Source: Vulcanimicrobiota bacterium
GTDB lineage: Bacteria > Eremiobacterota > Eremiobacteria > Baltobacterales > Baltobacteraceae
Assembly (NCBI GenBank): GCA_028287545.1
Contig: JAQBPL010000311.1
Location: forward strand, 1 to 7,948
Reading direction: 5' to 3'
DNA: 7,948 bases
Part shown: piece after piece, positions 1 to 5,801 of the stretch
Position numbering within the stretch: the first letter of the stretch is position 1
Layout: every line of letters starts with the position of its first letter
Position numbers and translations under genes: made by a program
The notes under the pieces: model-generated
What the model saw: only the letters and a program-made list of their open reading frames with translations
Told to the model about the DNA's origin: nothing
Database searches by the model: none

Positions 1-321
1 GGCGCGACCAAAGCGTTCCTGCTCTCGTTCAGCGAAGCGCTGGCGGAAGAAGTGCGCCCGCATGGAGTTCGCGTCGTCGCGCTCTGCCCGGGCCAAACCG
101 AGACCGCGTTTTTCACCGGCATGGACGAAGCGCGCTCCCCCGGCCGCGCGCGCACGTCCGAGCAGGTCGTCGCGACGGCGCTGCGCGCCCTCGAACGCGG
201 CCGCGTCGTCGCCGTCGACGGTCTCGCCAACTACCTGCTCGCCAACGCGTCTCGGTTCGCGCCGCGTTGGCTCGTCGCACGCATCGCCGCGCGCATGTTT
301 CGCCCATCGCTGTCACCCTGA
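1..321 (+). CDS. Short-chain dehydrogenase/reductase (SDR), C-terminal part only
   Basis: The 5' end lies outside the window; 106 residues are visible in frame 1, ending at TGA 319-321. The visible part opens with GATKAFLLSF followed by SEALAEEVRPHGVRV and ALCPGQTET. This is the classic SDR segment after the active-site YxxxK: the Lys is residue 4 here, so the catalytic Tyr should be the codon just before base 1. The PGQTET stretch matches the cofactor-contacting PG.T loop after strand beta-6. Known for the family: cytosolic NAD(P)(H)-dependent oxidation or reduction of alcohols and ketones; the substrate cannot be told from this part. The tail (residues about 40-106) fits the DltE/YqjQ-like classical SDRs, where a helical cap precedes a basic C-terminus. 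The last codons and the stop fall within an inverted-repeat element (312-377), so the present C-terminus may have been set by insertion of that element. Confidence 0.88.
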   Translation, partial: GATKAFLLSFSEALAEEVRPHGVRVVALCPGQTETAFFTGMDEARSPGRARTSEQVVATALRALERGRVVAVDGLANYLLANASRFAPRWLVARIAARMFRPSLSP

Positions 322-377
322 GCTTGTCGAAGGGTGAGCCACGATCGTGGCCCATGCTTCGACAGGCTCAGCATGAC
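312..377. repeat. REP/BIME-like inverted-repeat element with central palindrome
   Basis: The arms CTGAGCTTGTCGAAG (318-332) and CTTCGACAGGCTCAG (357-371) are inverted copies with one difference that still allows a G-U pair. An outer GTCA/TGAC pair (312-315, 374-377) extends the stem. Each half can also fold alone: TCACCCT/AGGGTGA (313-319, 331-337) and CATGCT/AGCATG (353-358, 370-375), each with an 11-base loop. The two loops are complementary to each other apart from one wobble. Between them sits a perfect 14-base palindrome, GCCACGATCGTGGC (338-351). The arrangement of two inverted hairpin units around a spacer is that of BIMEs, non-autonomous elements often mobilised in trans by RAYT transposases. 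No transposase is present here. In RNA it could act as a 3' stabilising or terminating structure for the SDR transcript. Confidence 0.8.
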
Positions 378-440
378 GATGCGGGGGACGGGATTCCGGC
401 GCGGTCTCCTGAAGATTACGGAGTCCTGCTTACCGTTCTC

Positions 441-455
441 GGGAGGCGTGCTTTG
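441..455 (+). promoter_or_regulatory. Ribosome binding site that sets a TTG start
   Basis: GGGAGG (441-446) is followed by six bases and TTG (453-455), and the TTG begins a typical secretion signal. This decides the start of the metalloprotease. The reading frame is open back to 267, but that extension would translate the inverted-repeat element and has no comparable ribosome site. Confidence 0.8.
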
Positions 456-3158
456 AGATTCCGGGCTTTTGCTGTCTGTGCTCTGTTTTTTGCGGCGTTG
501 AGCGCCGTCGCGTCGGCCCAGGCGAAGCCCTCGCCCGGACCGTCGGGATCACCGGCCGCCTCCGCATCGCCGGCTGCCGCCGGATCGCCGGCTGCCGCGG
601 CGAGCGCGGCCCCGAAGCCCGGCGAGATCCCGGCGTACGATACGTTCGTGAAGGACGCGGTCGTGCAGGACGGGCTCTTCACGCTGATCCGCAAGGACGG
701 CAAAGTCTCGATGGTGCTCAAGGCCGACCAGCTCGACCGCGATTATCTCCAGACGGCCGTGCCGAAAAACGGCCTGGGCGGCTACGGCATCCTCTCGGGC
801 GACGTCTTCCAGCAAGAGGCGCGCACGATCCGCTTCGTGCGCAACGGCAAGAACGTGATCATGCTGTGGCCGCACACGCGGTTCTTGGCCGATCCGAACA
901 CGCCGCTCGCCGAAGCGGTGCGGCTCTCGACCGCGGACTCCGTCATGGGCGTCGCGGGAATCGTCGCCGAGCGCAAGGAGGACAAGGCGATCGTCATCGA
1001 GCTCTCCGCGCTGCTCGGTGACGTGATGGACCTGACGACGTCGCTGAACGGCGTCCTCGCGCCGCCGACGAATCCGGCCGGCGCGTATCACCTCGATGCC
1101 ACCCGCTCGTACTTCGGCCTCTCCAAGGCGTTCCCGAAGAACGTCGTGATCGAGGCCGACCAGTCGTACGCATCGTTCAAGCCGACGGTGATCGACACGG
1201 TCGTCGATCCGCGCTCGTTCCAAATTCGCGTCGCCTACAACTTCACCGAACTCCCCGACGCGAGCAAGTATATGCCGCGCCTGGTCGACGATCGGGTCGG
1301 ATATTGGGACGACCTCCACATCTCGTTCGACCATGTCGAGCGCATGGACAACCGTGTCCACTACGTGCTGCGTTGGAACATGAAGCCGAGCGATCCGAGC
1401 AAACCGCTCTCGCCCGCGGTCCAGCCGATCGTCTACACGCTCGCCAACACGATCCCGGTGGAATATCGCGAGCCGATCAAGACGGCGATCCTGGCGTGGA
1501 ACAAACCGTTCGAGAAGATCGGCATCTCCGACGCCGTGAAGGTGCAGGATCAGCCGAAGGATCCCGATTTCGATCCCGATGACATTCGCTACAACATGAT
1601 CCGCTGGCTGACCGAGTCGAACTCGGGCGGCTTCGCCGAGGCGCAGATCACCTGGGATCCGCGTGACGGCCAGATCTTCCGCAGCGGCGTCATGATCGAC
1701 AGCGATCTCGTCCGCTTCGGCGCGGTGTACTACCGGCTGCTCGGCGTCACCGCCGACGGCGAGGAAGACGCCGATCACGACGAGCGTTTGACCGCGCACA
1801 GCCGCTTCGCGCACAACGACGGACCCGGTGCGCACGCGCAGCTGATGTATTCGGCGATCGCGACGGCGTTGATGCAGGGCGGCGATCCGGCGACGATCGC
1901 GCAGCGTTCCTCGCAAGAGTTCCTGCACGCGATCGTGCTGCACGAAGTCGGCCACGATTTCGGTCTCGGCCACAACTTCATCGGACACATGGCGTACAGC
2001 GCCGCGCAGATCCGCGACAAGCACTTCACCGAGCAGCACGGCATCGCGTCCTCGGTGATGGAGTACAACCCGGCCAACGTGTGGCCGAAGGGAACCAGCA
2101 CCGGTACCGTCGAGCAGACGGTGCTCGGACCGTACGACTACCATGTCATCCGTTGGGGCTACGCGCCGATCGCCGGCGCGAAGACGCCGTTCGATGAAGT
2201 CCCGACGCTCGACCGCTGGGCATCGAACTGGACCGATCCGAAGGTGCGCTTCGCGAGCGACGAGGACGTGGCGTGGGGCGGCGGCCATGCGGTCGACCCG
2301 CGGGTGCATCAGTTCACGCTCACCAACGATCCGCTGAGCTGGTGCACGACCCAGATGAACCTCGTGCACACGCTGATGGGCAAAGTCGACGCGCGCTTCC
2401 CGCAAACCCAGCATCCGTACGAGGAAGAGCGTCAGGCGTTCGCGACGCTCGTCGGCCAGTACGGGCGATGCGCCACCAACACGGCGCACTGGATCGGCGG
2501 CGAGTATCTCTCACGTTCGCGGCGCGGCGATCCGCACGCGGAGGTGCCGCTCGTCCCCGTCTCGCGCGCCGACGAGCAGCGCGCGTTCGGCATGCTCGAG
2601 AAGTACCTGTTCTCGAACGACGCCTGGCGGTACGATCCGGGCACCCTGCGCCGCCTCGTGTACACCGAGTACGCGCCGTTCTCGAACTTCGGATACGAGC
2701 CGACCGCGCGTCACGACATTTCGGTTGCCGACATGGCGGGGCGCTTCCAAACGCGCGCGCTCAGCTACCTCTTCGCGCCGGTCGTTCTGGCGCGCATCGC
2801 CGACCTGCCGACCAAAGCGAAGCCCGGCGAGACGATGACGCTCGCCGATCTCTTCGCCTGGTCGCAGAACGCGATCTACGGCGACGTCGCCAGCGGCGGC
2901 GTCGCAAACGCGACGCAGGTGCGGCGCAACCTGCAGCGGCGTTACACGGTGATGCTGCGCACGCTGGCGATCGCTCCGCCGCGCGGCACGCCGTACGACG
3001 CGCAGGCGCTGGCGCGCTACGAGCTCGGCGCGCTCAACCGCGACATCGCGGCCGGGCTCACGCATCGTGGGCTCGATCTGCAGACGCGCGCGCATCTGAG
3101 CGCGCTGCAGGAGGACGTGACGCGCACGCTGCGGGCGCAGCAGGTAATCGGCGGCTGA
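453..3158 (+). CDS. Secreted zinc-dependent metalloprotease (metzincin, DUF5117/DUF4953 type)
   Basis: This is a 901-residue protein starting at TTG 453. Residues 1-24 form a Sec signal peptide (RFR, a hydrophobic core, then AxA-type sites near ASA/AQA), so it acts outside the cytoplasmic membrane. A Pro/Ala/Ser linker follows (about 25-58), partly built from an 18-base tandem duplication (566-598). Next comes a beta-rich N-terminal region that reads like DUF5117, beginning with VQDGLFTLIRKDGK, and a family-like stretch with AWNKPFEKIGI (near 349) and DIRYNMIRW (377-385). The catalytic core has HEVGHDFGLGH (497-507), which is the metzincin HExxHxxGxxH with three zinc His (497, 501, 507) and Glu498 as base. 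The Met-turn is SVMEYNP, with Met536. The remaining 350 residues or so match the usual helical C-terminal region of these proteins in size. No active-site residue is missing. The natural substrate is unknown. The gene stands alone, 131 bases after the SDR stop, and ends at a strong terminator. Confidence 0.87.
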   Translation: MRFRAFAVCALFFAALSAVASAQAKPSPGPSGSPAASASPAAAGSPAAAASAAPKPGEIPAYDTFVKDAVVQDGLFTLIRKDGKVSMVLKADQLDRDYLQTAVPKNGLGGYGILSGDVFQQEARTIRFVRNGKNVIMLWPHTRFLADPNTPLAEAVRLSTADSVMGVAGIVAERKEDKAIVIELSALLGDVMDLTTSLNGVLAPPTNPAGAYHLDATRSYFGLSKAFPKNVVIEADQSYASFKPTVIDTVVDPRSFQIRVAYNFTELPDASKYMPRLVDDRVGYWDDLHISFDHVERMDNRVHYVLRWNMKPSDPSKPLSPAVQPIVYTLANTIPVEYREPIKTAILAWNKPFEKIGISDAVKVQDQPKDPDFDPDDIRYNMIRWLTESNSGGFAEAQITWDPRDGQIFRSGVMIDSDLVRFGAVYYRLLGVTADGEEDADHDERLTAHSRFAHNDGPGAHAQLMYSAIATALMQGGDPATIAQRSSQEFLHAIVLHEVGHDFGLGHNFIGHMAYSAAQIRDKHFTEQHGIASSVMEYNPANVWPKGTSTGTVEQTVLGPYDYHVIRWGYAPIAGAKTPFDEVPTLDRWASNWTDPKVRFASDEDVAWGGGHAVDPRVHQFTLTNDPLSWCTTQMNLVHTLMGKVDARFPQTQHPYEEERQAFATLVGQYGRCATNTAHWIGGEYLSRSRRGDPHAEVPLVPVSRADEQRAFGMLEKYLFSNDAWRYDPGTLRRLVYTEYAPFSNFGYEPTARHDISVADMAGRFQTRALSYLFAPVVLARIADLPTKAKPGETMTLADLFAWSQNAIYGDVASGGVANATQVRRNLQRRYTVMLRTLAIAPPRGTPYDAQALARYELGALNRDIAAGLTHRGLDLQTRAHLSALQEDVTRTLRAQQVIGG

Positions 3159-3186
3159 ATCCAGCGCAGCGCCGCGCGGAAACGAG

Positions 3187-3216
3187 GAAGCCCGCCGTGT
3201 GTGCACGGCGGGCTTC
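3187..3216. terminator. Probable bidirectional intrinsic terminator between convergent genes
   Basis: GAAGCCCGCCGTG (3187-3199) and CACGGCGGGCTTC (3204-3216) form a perfect 13-bp stem with the loop TGTG. On the + strand it is followed by TCTCTTCT. On the - strand it is followed by CTCGTTTCC. The U content is modest on both sides, but the stem is very stable and sits midway between the + gene ending at 3158 and the - gene ending at 3244. Confidence 0.85.
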
Positions 3217-3243
3217 TCTCTTCTGAGTGGAACGGGTGAGGGT

Positions 3244-4200
3244 TTAGTAACTCTGCACGCAGGCGTTGTTGCTGTTGCTCCACAGCGGCTGCGTCGGGTA
3301 GCCGCCCGCGTTCGGGTTGTTGATGAGGCTGACCCAGGCGCACTTGTCACCGTTCTCCGCGCCGCTCGAGTCGAGCCAGCCGGAGCTCGGGAACGGATCC
3401 GTTTCGGTCTCGCCCTGCTCGTGGCCGCCGACGATGGTGACGCCGTCGAGCGTTCCCGGGCTGTTGACCGAACCCGCGCCGCACGACGCACCGGCGTCGG
3501 GCATGTACGGCAAGTTCGTCCACGCGATCGTGCCGCCGCTGGCGCTCGTGCTGCTGTGATACGCGCAGTACTGCGTGCCGAATCCCGACGGCTTGATGCC
3601 GTGCGGCATCGCCACGATGTACGCGGCGCTGGCCGTGTAATCGCCGTAGTGCGCGGCAGCCCTTGCGGCCTCAGCGGCCATTGCGGACTGCGACGGCCGG
3701 CTCGGCGGAGAACTCGACGTGTCGACGTACGAACCGGCAAAGATGTTGCCCGCGTTGCCGACGTGCGCGCCGCCGGACTGCGTGTATTGCGAGACGCTAT
3801 TGAGCCACTTGCTCCCGCCGATCACGCCGTAGAACGCTTTGAGCTGCGCGGCCACGCCGTTCGGATCGCCGCTGCCGTTCCATGCCGAACCCCAGAACAC
3901 CACGTAGATTTTGGGCGCGGTCTGAATGGGTCCGTTGTGATAGAGCAGCGGCGACGTCGCTTGGGGGGTGCGTCCGCCGCTCGAATTTATCGTGTCGATG
4001 ACGTCGCGCGTCGGAAAGATGCGCACCACCGTTCCGGTGGCGGTGTCGACCGCCGAGAACGTCGAAAGCGTCGTCAGTTCACGGTCGGCGCTGGACGTAG
4101 TCGTCGTGCTTGCCGAAGGGATTGCTTGCCCTCCGCCACTCGAGCACGCGGCTAAAATCGCCGCCGCTGAAAGCAGTGCGAGAAGTCGTGCCTGTACCAA
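3244..4200 (-). CDS. Lipoprotein resembling the EXORDIUM/Phi-1 family, with an HExxE motif
   Basis: This is a 318-residue protein starting at TTG 4200-4198, six bases behind GGAGG. Residues 1-18 are a short lipoprotein signal ending in the lipobox ILAAC (Cys19), so the mature protein is probably lipid-anchored and faces the periplasm or the cell exterior. A Ser/Thr-rich tether follows (about 20-45). The segment LLYHNGPIQTAPKIYVVFWG (86-105) is like the opening of the Phi-1/EXORDIUM domain (YHNGP..., then a hydrophobic strand ending in W or G), and FYGVIGGSKWLNSV follows. The C-terminal part has GGHEQGETETDP (258-269), GWLD (274-277) and ENGDKCAW (282-289). Four Cys (212, 240, 287, 314) could form two disulfides. 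The His/Glu/Asp-rich block resembles a metal site but is HExxE, not HExxH, so peptidase activity is unproven. In plants the family is linked to growth and carbon signalling; the bacterial role is unknown. It is convergent with the metalloprotease. The membership call is from memory of motifs. Confidence 0.66.
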   Translation of the reverse strand: MVQARLLALLSAAAILAACSSGGGQAIPSASTTTTSSADRELTTLSTFSAVDTATGTVVRIFPTRDVIDTINSSGGRTPQATSPLLYHNGPIQTAPKIYVVFWGSAWNGSGDPNGVAAQLKAFYGVIGGSKWLNSVSQYTQSGGAHVGNAGNIFAGSYVDTSSSPPSRPSQSAMAAEAARAAAHYGDYTASAAYIVAMPHGIKPSGFGTQYCAYHSSTSASGGTIAWTNLPYMPDAGASCGAGSVNSPGTLDGVTIVGGHEQGETETDPFPSSGWLDSSGAENGDKCAWVSLINNPNAGGYPTQPLWSNSNNACVQSY

Positions 4201-4211
4201 GATGAGCCTCC
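4198..4211 (-). promoter_or_regulatory. Ribosome binding site that sets the lipoprotein TTG start
   Basis: Read on the - strand, GGAGG (4211-4207) is followed by six bases and TTG (4200-4198). The frame is open upstream to another TTG at 4242, but that start would place 14 extra, mostly polar residues before the signal peptide and lacks a ribosome site. Confidence 0.78.
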
Positions 4212-4219
4212 ACACCCGA

Positions 4220-4264
4220 GTTCTAGACTCAGGAAACGTCAAGGAAGCGTTAGCAATCCGTTAG
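4220..4264 (-). promoter_or_regulatory. Possible promoter with three 11-bp direct repeats
   Basis: On the - strand, three consecutive 11-base units read CTAACGGATTG (4264-4254), CTAACGCTTCC (4253-4243) and TTGACGTTTCC (4242-4232). Adjacent units agree at 7 and 8 of 11 positions. A weak -10-like TAGAAC lies at 4225-4220, six bases after the last unit. Tandem sites with an 11-bp period next to a -10 are typical of OmpR/PhoB-type response regulators that replace the -35 contact. The implied start point would be very close to the ribosome site, which is a weakness of the proposal. Confidence 0.35.
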
Positions 4265-4430
4265 GGTTTCTTAACGCTCGGCGCGCTTTAGGGGCTGACC
4301 GGCCATGCACCTTCGACAAACGTCGCGGCAAATTGTGCACTAACGCCCAAATGGATGAGGTGGGGAAACCGGTTTCAGGCCAAATCATCGCGGCTGGCCG
4401 TCGCGAGCGCCAAAAAATAGCAAAAACAGG
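4265..4430. other. Gene-free stretch between lipoprotein and cupin genes
   Basis: No convincing coding region is present here, and it is clearly more AT-rich than the flanking genes. It holds a further CTAACG in the opposite orientation (4340-4345), a TTAACGC (4271-4277), and a 12-base palindrome GAAACCGGTTTC (4365-4376). Two T-tracts on the - strand lie just after the cupin stop (4417-4412 and 4426-4422), but no good stem precedes them, so a terminator for the cupin operon is possible but not shown. Confidence 0.5.
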
Positions 4431-4823
4431 TTACGGGCTTACCTCTGCCGCCGTGGCAAACTGCGCCGGGAGTGTGAGCTCGAGCATTTCGAGATCCGAG
4501 CTGTGCCCGAGCTCGACGTGCCGGATTCCGGGCGGCTGCACGACCGACGAGCCCGGCTCCAGCCGCACCCGTCCGATCCCCTCGTATTCGAACTCGACCC
4601 AGCCGCGCAGCACGTAGACGAATTGAAAGTCGAGGCTGTGGTGGTGCCGTTCGCCGCGCGTCGCCGACGCGCCGCGCGCGCGGATCAAGTGCGCCCCGAC
4701 CCGGCCTTGCGTTGCGCCGGAGACGCCGAGGTCGCGGTAGGCGAACAACTCGCGCAGGCCGCCGTTCCACTGGGCATCGCCGGCGCGGCTCAGCGCGAAG
4801 CCGGCGGGAACCTCGTCGCTCAT
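4431..4823 (-). CDS. Small single-domain cupin protein
   Basis: This is a 130-residue protein with one cupin barrel and no signal peptide, so it is probably cytosolic. Cupin motif 1 is HHHSLDFQFVYVLRG: His60 and His62 are metal ligands, but the usual Glu is Gln67. Motif 2 is GSSVVQPPGIRHVELG, with His102 as ligand and Gly at the position where Asn is common. From memory, the DFQFVYVLRGWVEFEYEG pattern belongs to a recognisable cupin_2 subgroup in which Gln is normal. The start chosen is ATG 4823, whose ATGA overlaps the stop of the upstream gene by four bases, implying translational coupling. An in-frame ATG at 4844 would add seven residues and has no better ribosome site. It could be a metal-dependent enzyme (isomerase, dioxygenase) or a ligand sensor; nothing here fixes the reaction. 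It probably acts with the preceding gene. Confidence 0.85.
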   Translation of the reverse strand: MSDEVPAGFALSRAGDAQWNGGLRELFAYRDLGVSGATQGRVGAHLIRARGASATRGERHHHSLDFQFVYVLRGWVEFEYEGIGRVRLEPGSSVVQPPGIRHVELGHSSDLEMLELTLPAQFATAAEVSP

Positions 4824-5713
4824 CGCGGGCGACGTCCGAGCCATGCGACGAGATTGGCCACGTACGTTTTGGTGTCGTCGAGCAGCGAGGGATTCTTCCG
4901 GATCGCGTCCGAGGGCGGCTCGCTCACGAAGGACGGAGAACCGGCGTTGACGTCCCAGTTGTAATCGCAGAAGTGGTGGAACGTCGACTCGGCCCAGCCG
5001 GGGCCGTTACCGTTCGCCGGCTCGAACGCAACCGCGATGTTGAACGGCCGATTCGTGGCCTTCGACGTGCCGGTGACGACGACGCGCGCAGTCGGATCGC
5101 CCGGCGGCGTACCGACCCCGCCTTCGTGCGGATGCGCCGGCAGCGTCCCGACCCGCGTTCCGTTTCGCTCGAGTACGGGGTGAACTGGATCGATCGCCGC
5201 GACCCGCTGCACGTCGCCGTTCGCGCCGGAGTGATAGTTCGGATAATCGATCGCCGGATTGTCCGGGTCGTCGCGGCGGTTGCGGTCGGGGTCCGGATCC
5301 GGCTGCTCGGAGTGGAAGAAATGCGCTCTGCCGATACCGCCGAGCTTGCAGAGCGACGCGCCGAGATCTTGATGATCGCGGGTCGAGAAGATCGCGCCGC
5401 CACGTTCGCGGAAACGGCTGATCGCCGCGCACTCTGCTCGGTTGAGTCCCGACTCACCGCCGGTGTCGACGCCGATCAGCCACAGTTGGTCGTAGTCTGA
5501 GGTGTCGAGTCCGGCGAGCACCGGATCGTTTCCGCCGGGATCCGGTTCCCGATCGCGTGCGGTAACCTCGGCAACCGGCAGGCCGTCGGGCGTCGTGAGT
5601 CCCGCCAGGGTGCCCCGCAGCAGCGAGAAGCGGTTGATGTTCCAATCGTCTTCGTCGTACAGAATCGTGGTCTGGAGCAGAATCCTGATCGGTTTCGCTG
5701 CCGTAGCGGTCAT
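4820..5713 (-). CDS. ThuA/glutamine-amidotransferase-fold-like protein of unknown function
   Basis: This is a 297-residue protein starting at ATG 5713 with GAGGA eight bases upstream; no signal peptide or membrane segment is seen. YDQLWLIGVDT (74-84) reads as a beta strand. LNRAECAAISRFRERGGA reads as a helix leading to the strand-turn GGAIFSTRDHQDLG (105-118), the layout of the class I GATase/ThuA flavodoxin-like fold. The nucleophile elbow has no Cys (FSTRDH), so amide hydrolysis by the usual triad is unlikely. Other conserved-looking blocks are HFFH (131-134), HPHEGG (194-199) and STFHHFCDYNWD (243-254). These are rich in His, Asp and Glu and could bind a metal or a sugar-like ligand. I recall similar hypothetical proteins with a GGGVFATGDHEDLG-like motif but know of no assigned function. 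It is the first gene of a two-gene operon with the cupin and diverges from the transporter operon. Confidence 0.72.
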   Translation of the reverse strand: MTATAAKPIRILLQTTILYDEDDWNINRFSLLRGTLAGLTTPDGLPVAEVTARDREPDPGGNDPVLAGLDTSDYDQLWLIGVDTGGESGLNRAECAAISRFRERGGAIFSTRDHQDLGASLCKLGGIGRAHFFHSEQPDPDPDRNRRDDPDNPAIDYPNYHSGANGDVQRVAAIDPVHPVLERNGTRVGTLPAHPHEGGVGTPPGDPTARVVVTGTSKATNRPFNIAVAFEPANGNGPGWAESTFHHFCDYNWDVNAGSPSFVSEPPSDAIRKNPSLLDDTKTYVANLVAWLGRRPR

Positions 5714-5801
5714 TCAAACCGTCCTCGTGGTCGCTCTGGCGGGGGTGATCGGTCAGACCGAAGGCGATGCGCGCCCGGTTGCAGCGCGGTAGCATGTCCA
5801 G
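5714..5801. promoter_or_regulatory. Divergent intergenic region, presumed back-to-back promoters
   Basis: These 88 bases separate the start codons of the - strand GATase-like/cupin operon and the + strand EamA/MFS operon, so promoters for both should lie here or just inside the genes. I find no convincing -35/-10 pair. A small inverted repeat, CGGTCAGACCG (5750-5760), is the only operator-like sequence and may be chance. Confidence 0.4.

Noticed and set aside
566..598. Tandem 18-base duplication (ATCGCCGGCTGCCGC twice)
   Set aside because: It lies within the Pro/Ala-rich linker of the protease and is ordinary slippage in low-complexity coding DNA, not a separate element.
549..2489. 646-codon open frame on the - strand across the metalloprotease
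   Set aside because: It is composed of Arg/Asp/Val/Glu-rich low-complexity translation, has no motif, and is fully antisense to a gene with intact catalytic motifs. It is a GC-bias artefact.
2511..3740. 409-codon open frame on the - strand spanning the terminator and two genes
   Set aside because: It crosses the strong terminator and the ends of two well-supported genes, and its translation is Arg/Ala/Thr-rich with no motif.
4198..4242. Upstream TTG start at 4242 for the lipoprotein
   Set aside because: It would put 14 residues before the signal peptide, has no ribosome site, and overlaps the putative regulatory repeats.
4821..4844. Upstream ATG start at 4844 for the cupin
   Set aside because: It is possible, but it has no ribosome site and loses the neat ATGA coupling; the added residues are not cupin-like.
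5750..5760. CGGTCAGACCG inverted repeat as an operator
   Set aside because: Five-base arms are too short to stand out in DNA this GC-rich; kept only as a note in the intergenic entry.
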